The notes under the pieces are model-generated. The model saw only the letters and a program-made list of their open reading frames with translations. It searched no databases and had not been told where the DNA came from. Below are positions 19,181 through 22,359 of a stretch of DNA of 22,359 nt, one piece after another. This stretch comes from Basidiobolus meristosporus CBS 931.73 (taxonomy: Eukaryota > Basidiobolomycota > Basidiobolomycetes > Basidiobolales > Basidiobolaceae), in assembly GCA_002104905.1 (NCBI GenBank), contig MCFE01000978.1, positions 1-22,359 on the forward strand. The letters run 5' to 3'. How positions within the stretch are numbered: position 1 is the stretch's first letter; the number at the start of each line of letters is the position of its first letter. The translations under genes were made by a program, and so were the position numbers.

Positions 19181-19659
19181 ATGTATTTATCTGGTTATTT
19201 CCCAATTGGTATCATGTTGTTGTTTGGGTTCATTCATGCAGGTAGGTTTTGGTGTGATGAAAACCTATTCATATAACGCCGTACTAATCATTCCTAAAAG
19301 ATCAAATTCAGGTTCTGGCTCCCAAACCAAACGCCAAGTTTGCTCGTGGGCAGAGGGTACAGCTGAAGTATCGGTTGCTTCAACAAGATCTTGCATACTT
19401 GGACTACGTTAGAGTGGATCTCCTGGACAAAACCAATCGAACAGTGATCTACAAGTTGGCCTCTACTTCAAGAAGAACCGGCAACTGGAACAAGGTGGTT
19501 AATCAAGAATGGATGATACCTAGGTCCATACCATTGGGAAAATATTCCTTGAAATTCCATGGAAACGCCACTTACACGACTACCAAGAAACGGGTGGAAA
19601 AATTCAAAAAAATCAACATGGTCCCCATAATAATCGGGCGTCCAAAGTATAACTTGTAA
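19181..19659 (+). CDS. Small secreted protein, Kre9/Knh1-like fold (two exons)
   Basis: I join exon 1 (19181-19241) to exon 2 (19301-19659) across a 59 bp intron (GTAGGT...AAAAG, with a TACTAAT branch-like word near 19281). This keeps the frame and gives 139 residues. Exon 1 encodes a signal-peptide-like hydrophobic stretch ending FGFIHA, and the mature protein begins near DQIQVLAPKPNAKFARGQ. The P-K-P...F-x-x-G-Q opening, a VRVDLLD strand and the IPRSIPLGKYSLKF segment resemble the beta-sandwich of fungal Kre9/Knh1-type and Ser/Thr-rich GPI-anchored proteins, which lie in the cell wall or secretory path. There is no Ser/Thr-rich tail or GPI signal, and one N-glycosylation site (NAT). Another acceptor at 19311 would put the second exon out of frame. 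Family match is by pattern only. Confidence 0.75.
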
Positions 19660-19661
19660 AG

Positions 19662-19667
19662 AATAAA
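19662..19667 (+). terminator. Poly(A) signal AATAAA, plus-strand gene
   Basis: AATAAA begins 3 bp after the stop codon of the secreted-protein gene, so its 3' end is compact. Confidence 0.55.
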
Positions 19668-19701
19668 ATCGGATTTGATTGAGAATATTATTAGCTATGA
19701 T

Positions 19702-19707
19702 TTTATT
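19702..19707 (-). terminator. Poly(A) signal AATAAA, HAM1-like gene
   Basis: On the minus strand AATAAA lies 17 bp past the TAA at 19724-19726. With the plus-strand signal at 19662, the two genes converge and their 3' ends probably overlap. Confidence 0.55.
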
Positions 19708-19723
19708 GTTTTGCATGCTCACT

Positions 19724-22352
19724 TTACTGCACAGGCGTGTCTTTACTAGTCGAACGAGGATCATAGGCCTCCGAAGCCCATTTTTCAGGTGTCGCCGTGG
19801 CTTGTGACATATCTAAACTTCTTTTCTCCTCCTCTATCTCGGCTTTTCTCAAGGATGCTTTTGCAAGCGTGATTTCGGTTTGCGAGGCAATTTTATCATC
19901 AAGATCAACCAACATTTCGGATAACTTCATTGGGACCATCTGTTGGATGACTTTCTTCACCTTCGAGTTGATGAATGGCGCGAGGAGTTTGTAGGTGGTG
20001 CTGTGTCTGGTCCCATGGATCTTCAGCTTCAGGTCATGCACCCGAGTATTGCAGTCTAACACCTCATACAGATGCGCCTTCTTCCCTTTCTCTGGGCTCA
20101 CATTGAGCAGCAGATCCAGCTCAATCCCCTCCTCTGGCATGTCCACATCCATGTACCCAACATCGGTCATCTTGGGGAATGTCTTCTTGCGGTAGTAGAA
20201 TGCCGCATCCCTCACCTTCACCTGGACATTGCTCAGCTTGATGTACACCTTGTTGCGGAGGTTCTGCTCTGCCTTGAGGTTGGTGTCCACCACCGTCTGC
20301 GTGTTGATGTGCACAAACTTGGGAAGGATGTTGCTGCACTGGATCACCACATTGTCCAACACCACGTCCAGCTTCTCGTCCGACTGCTCAACTCGTGGCA
20401 GTGGGACGTAGTCCATCTTCTCAGCGATGATCGGAATCAACCTGGCAAAGTCCTTGACCAGGTCGTACTTGAATGTGGGCTTGCCAAATTCATCCATGAA
20501 CAAGTCCTTTGTGAACGCCTCCAGATCCTGAACAAACCGCTTGCTCGTCTTGTCTTGCTTCAGAGCAGCATTGAAGTTGCTCAACTCATCGCTGATCTGT
20601 GCAACTAGCCCGCGATATCTGTTCTCCACGATGGAGTGGCCACGCTCCACAATTCGGTTGGCGTCATCGGTGTACCCCGGACGATCAACATAGTCGTACT
20701 CGCGGATAGAGCGGTGGACGAATGTCTTGATGTCGCGTAGGAGCTCCGCCAAGTCATGATCTTGATTGGCTTTGTTAAGAAGCACCCTGACAGAGTCGAA
20801 CAACGGGTCCAGCGACTTCTGCCCAGCAAAGTTCTCCACAAGCTCTTTCGCATTTGCTCTGGCAATCGACAGATCATCCTGAGCAACTTCGTGCTTGGCT
20901 GCGGTGGTCTCCTTGGCGGAGCTGGTCACATGACGGCCATGGTCCTTCAGCCCAGATAAGACTGAGAGAAGCTCGTCGACAGCCATCTGGAAGTCAGGAT
21001 TGCCTTGGACCTCTCTGAAGATGGCCTTGACCCGCTGGATCAGGTGGGTGCGTTGATCTGGAGTCAGTCGCATGTCGGTGACCTTTTGCTGCAGCCCTGT
21101 TTGCACCTCCTTGGCTACCCCAACTGCAGCATCCAGCGGGGAGATCTCGCCTTGTTCAGCCTTGTGGACATACGGGAGAGCCGTCTCTTTGGCGTTGAAG
21201 TATACCGGGGCCATGGAGTCTTTCATAGTGTTCCTCAGTTGGTCCCTCGCCTCACCAGGCATCATCTCACGGTCCTCACCATGATGAACACTGTTCGGAA
21301 CTCCTTGTGCTTGAGTGAGGTCGTGTGGGTGTGCGTACGATTCAGCTCCATGTGGCCCTGTGGATGAGCCAATGACTGGCTGTTCCAGTTCGCCTCTGCC
21401 ATAAGCACCCTCGGTCTGTGCGGTTTGTGCGAAGGGCACGCCATCAACGTCACTACCAATTCCACTCTGATTGGTGCGGTGATGGTAGCCAGGCTGATCA
21501 CTGGCAAGTGTATCTGGTGCGGAGGTTGCTGCACCCGCAATCCCTTCTGACGGTTGAGCCATATGATTGGCGAATCGTCCTCCCTCTAAATCTCCGTTGC
21601 GAGTGAAGCTGTCGCCAGTGTGGTTATTGATGTCGATGCCATTGTTGCGCTAGCGTAGTTGTTAGGAGCTCCTACTGGGACCCTGGTCTGTGGGCAGTTG
21701 CATATCCGGATAGGTTGACTCACCAGTGCGTGGATCTACTGTTGTCTCTCCATTCTGTGCTGGATGTCCGGGAACATTGGAGGTGACTGTCTCTTGCAGG
21801 ATGTTCGTCACGTCATTGATCAGTCGGCGGAACTGTGAGGAAGTGACCAGTAGCCAGGCTACCTTCGAGATGCTCTCCACCCCATCCGAGGCCAAATCCT
21901 TCGCCTCGCCAACTGTCCCGGAAAGCTCACCCTTGGCCCCGGCGAGCTCATCCCCATCCTTCATGGTGTTACCAGCCTTGCCGCTGTGGTAGATGATGTT
22001 CTGTAGCTGATCATTGTCATTCTTCTCGGCGAGTAGGATTTGGGCCGACTCAACAAGACGCTCCGCGTTGGCCATCATTCTCTTTCCCTCAGGGCTCATA
22101 TCCGAGGCTATGTCATGGAAGTTGTTGTTCTCAGTTAGGCTTCTCCAGGCCCTGGTTGATCTGATTGGTGGTTGGCAGTCTGCCTTCTTGGAGCGCCTTG
22201 CCCACCTCCTGGAGATGTTCTTTTCTGCGAATGACCTTCTCCTGTTGGGTGCCCTGTTTCGGTGGCAAGCTCTCACCAGGAACCCCGATCTTTGTAGAGT
22301 CATTGATATGAGTTGAATGATCAGTGTTTGTGTTGGAGTTAGTAGGGTTCAT
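19724..22352 (-). CDS. HAM1-like lipid-transfer-type protein, two exons with a frame break
   Basis: Exon 1 runs 22352-21676 and exon 2 21585-19724, joined over a 90 bp intron (GTAGGA...TTTAG), which keeps the frame. The ATG at 22352 (MNPTNSNTNTDH) is 7 bp from the window edge and could be internal. N-terminal text with the GRLPTTNQINQGLEK motif, then SPEGKRMMANAERLVESAQI and LAEKNDNDQLQNIIYH, matches the opening of fungal HAM1-like proteins (DUF5923 type). Exon 2 continues with helical repeats (DPLFDSVRVLL, FVQDLEAFTKDLFMDEFGKP), the beta-rich VHINTQTVVDTN and YIKLSNVQVKVRDAAFYYRKK core, and a C-terminal DUF4449-type segment (FINSKVKKVIQQMVP). The family is BPI-like and probably handles lipid; that is inference. 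Frames before and after about 22140 disagree by one base: total exon length is 2539 nt, one more than 846 codons. This is either a real +1 lesion or a base error. Confidence 0.85.
21586..21675 (-). other. Intron of the HAM1-like gene
   Basis: The minus strand reads GTAGGAGCTCCTAACAACTA at the donor side and GGAGATTTAG at the acceptor. Stops occur inside it in the coding frame (TAA at 21662-21664 and a TAG further on). Its 90 bp length keeps exons in frame, and a CTAAC word is present although close to the donor. Acceptor choice could shift to GGAG a few bases earlier. Confidence 0.65.
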
Positions 22353-22359
22353 GTTATGA

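Noticed and set aside
20072-20608. Plus-strand open frame of 178 codons
   Set aside because: It is antisense to the HAM1-like gene and shows no family motif.
21650-21675. Ultra-short 26 bp intron (GTAGGAGCTCCTAAC...GCTAG) in the HAM1-like gene
   Set aside because: The join is out of frame, whereas the 90 bp version with the same donor and a TTTAG acceptor is in frame and of normal length.
22137-22210. An intron to explain the frame break in the HAM1-like gene
   Set aside because: The only donor-like GT upstream (GTGGGC) would remove the conserved GRLPTTNQINQ motif, and there is no branch-like word.

Overview
The window looks like fungal nuclear DNA, probably from an early-diverging ('zygomycete-grade') fungus; that placement is an inference and is weak. 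The evidence is spliced genes with short GT-AG introns (59 and 90 bp), TATA boxes and AATAAA signals close to the genes, a HAM1-like (DUF5923/DUF4449-type) protein known from fungi, a small secreted beta-sandwich protein resembling fungal Kre9/Knh1-type domains, and Ty1/copia retrotransposons. There are no bacterial operons, rRNA genes or CRISPR arrays, and I found no convincing tRNA gene.

Region 1 (1 to about 12,000) is AT-rich and made of dead retrotransposons. Three copies of one Copia family can be told apart. Copy A (minus strand, about 2,070-4,700) is a decayed LTR-gag-protease-integrase fragment whose gag is split by a foreign 380 bp LTR-like insertion. Copy B (about 6,190-10,374) has a plus-strand integrase-RT-RNase H body and 3' LTR, with an inverted gag-protease block in front. 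Copy C (minus strand, 10,375-11,955) keeps a nearly open gag-protease frame, a primer-binding site and a 5' LTR. The primer-binding site matches the anticodon arm of initiator tRNA-Met, and the gag ATG lies inside it. LTR C carries a 46 bp internal segment flipped relative to LTRs A and B. The sequence outside these elements (1-2,069 and about 4,700-6,190) has no recognisable gene. It holds a helically phased array of TGCC decamers and a dispersed GGCAC-type repeat.

Region 2 (about 12,000-13,600) is transitional and more GC-rich. It has a TATA box and some open frames, but no gene I can defend.

Region 3 (13,600-22,359) is the gene-bearing part. On the minus strand are a tubby/LURP-like small protein, a four-helix membrane protein, an 895-residue ankyrin-repeat protein with a higher-order repeat, a 100-residue basic protein, and (at the right edge) a HAM1-like protein of about 845 residues with one intron and one apparent frame break. 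On the plus strand is a two-exon secreted protein that converges on the HAM1-like gene with only 64 bp between stop codons. Nothing shows that these genes work together as a pathway.
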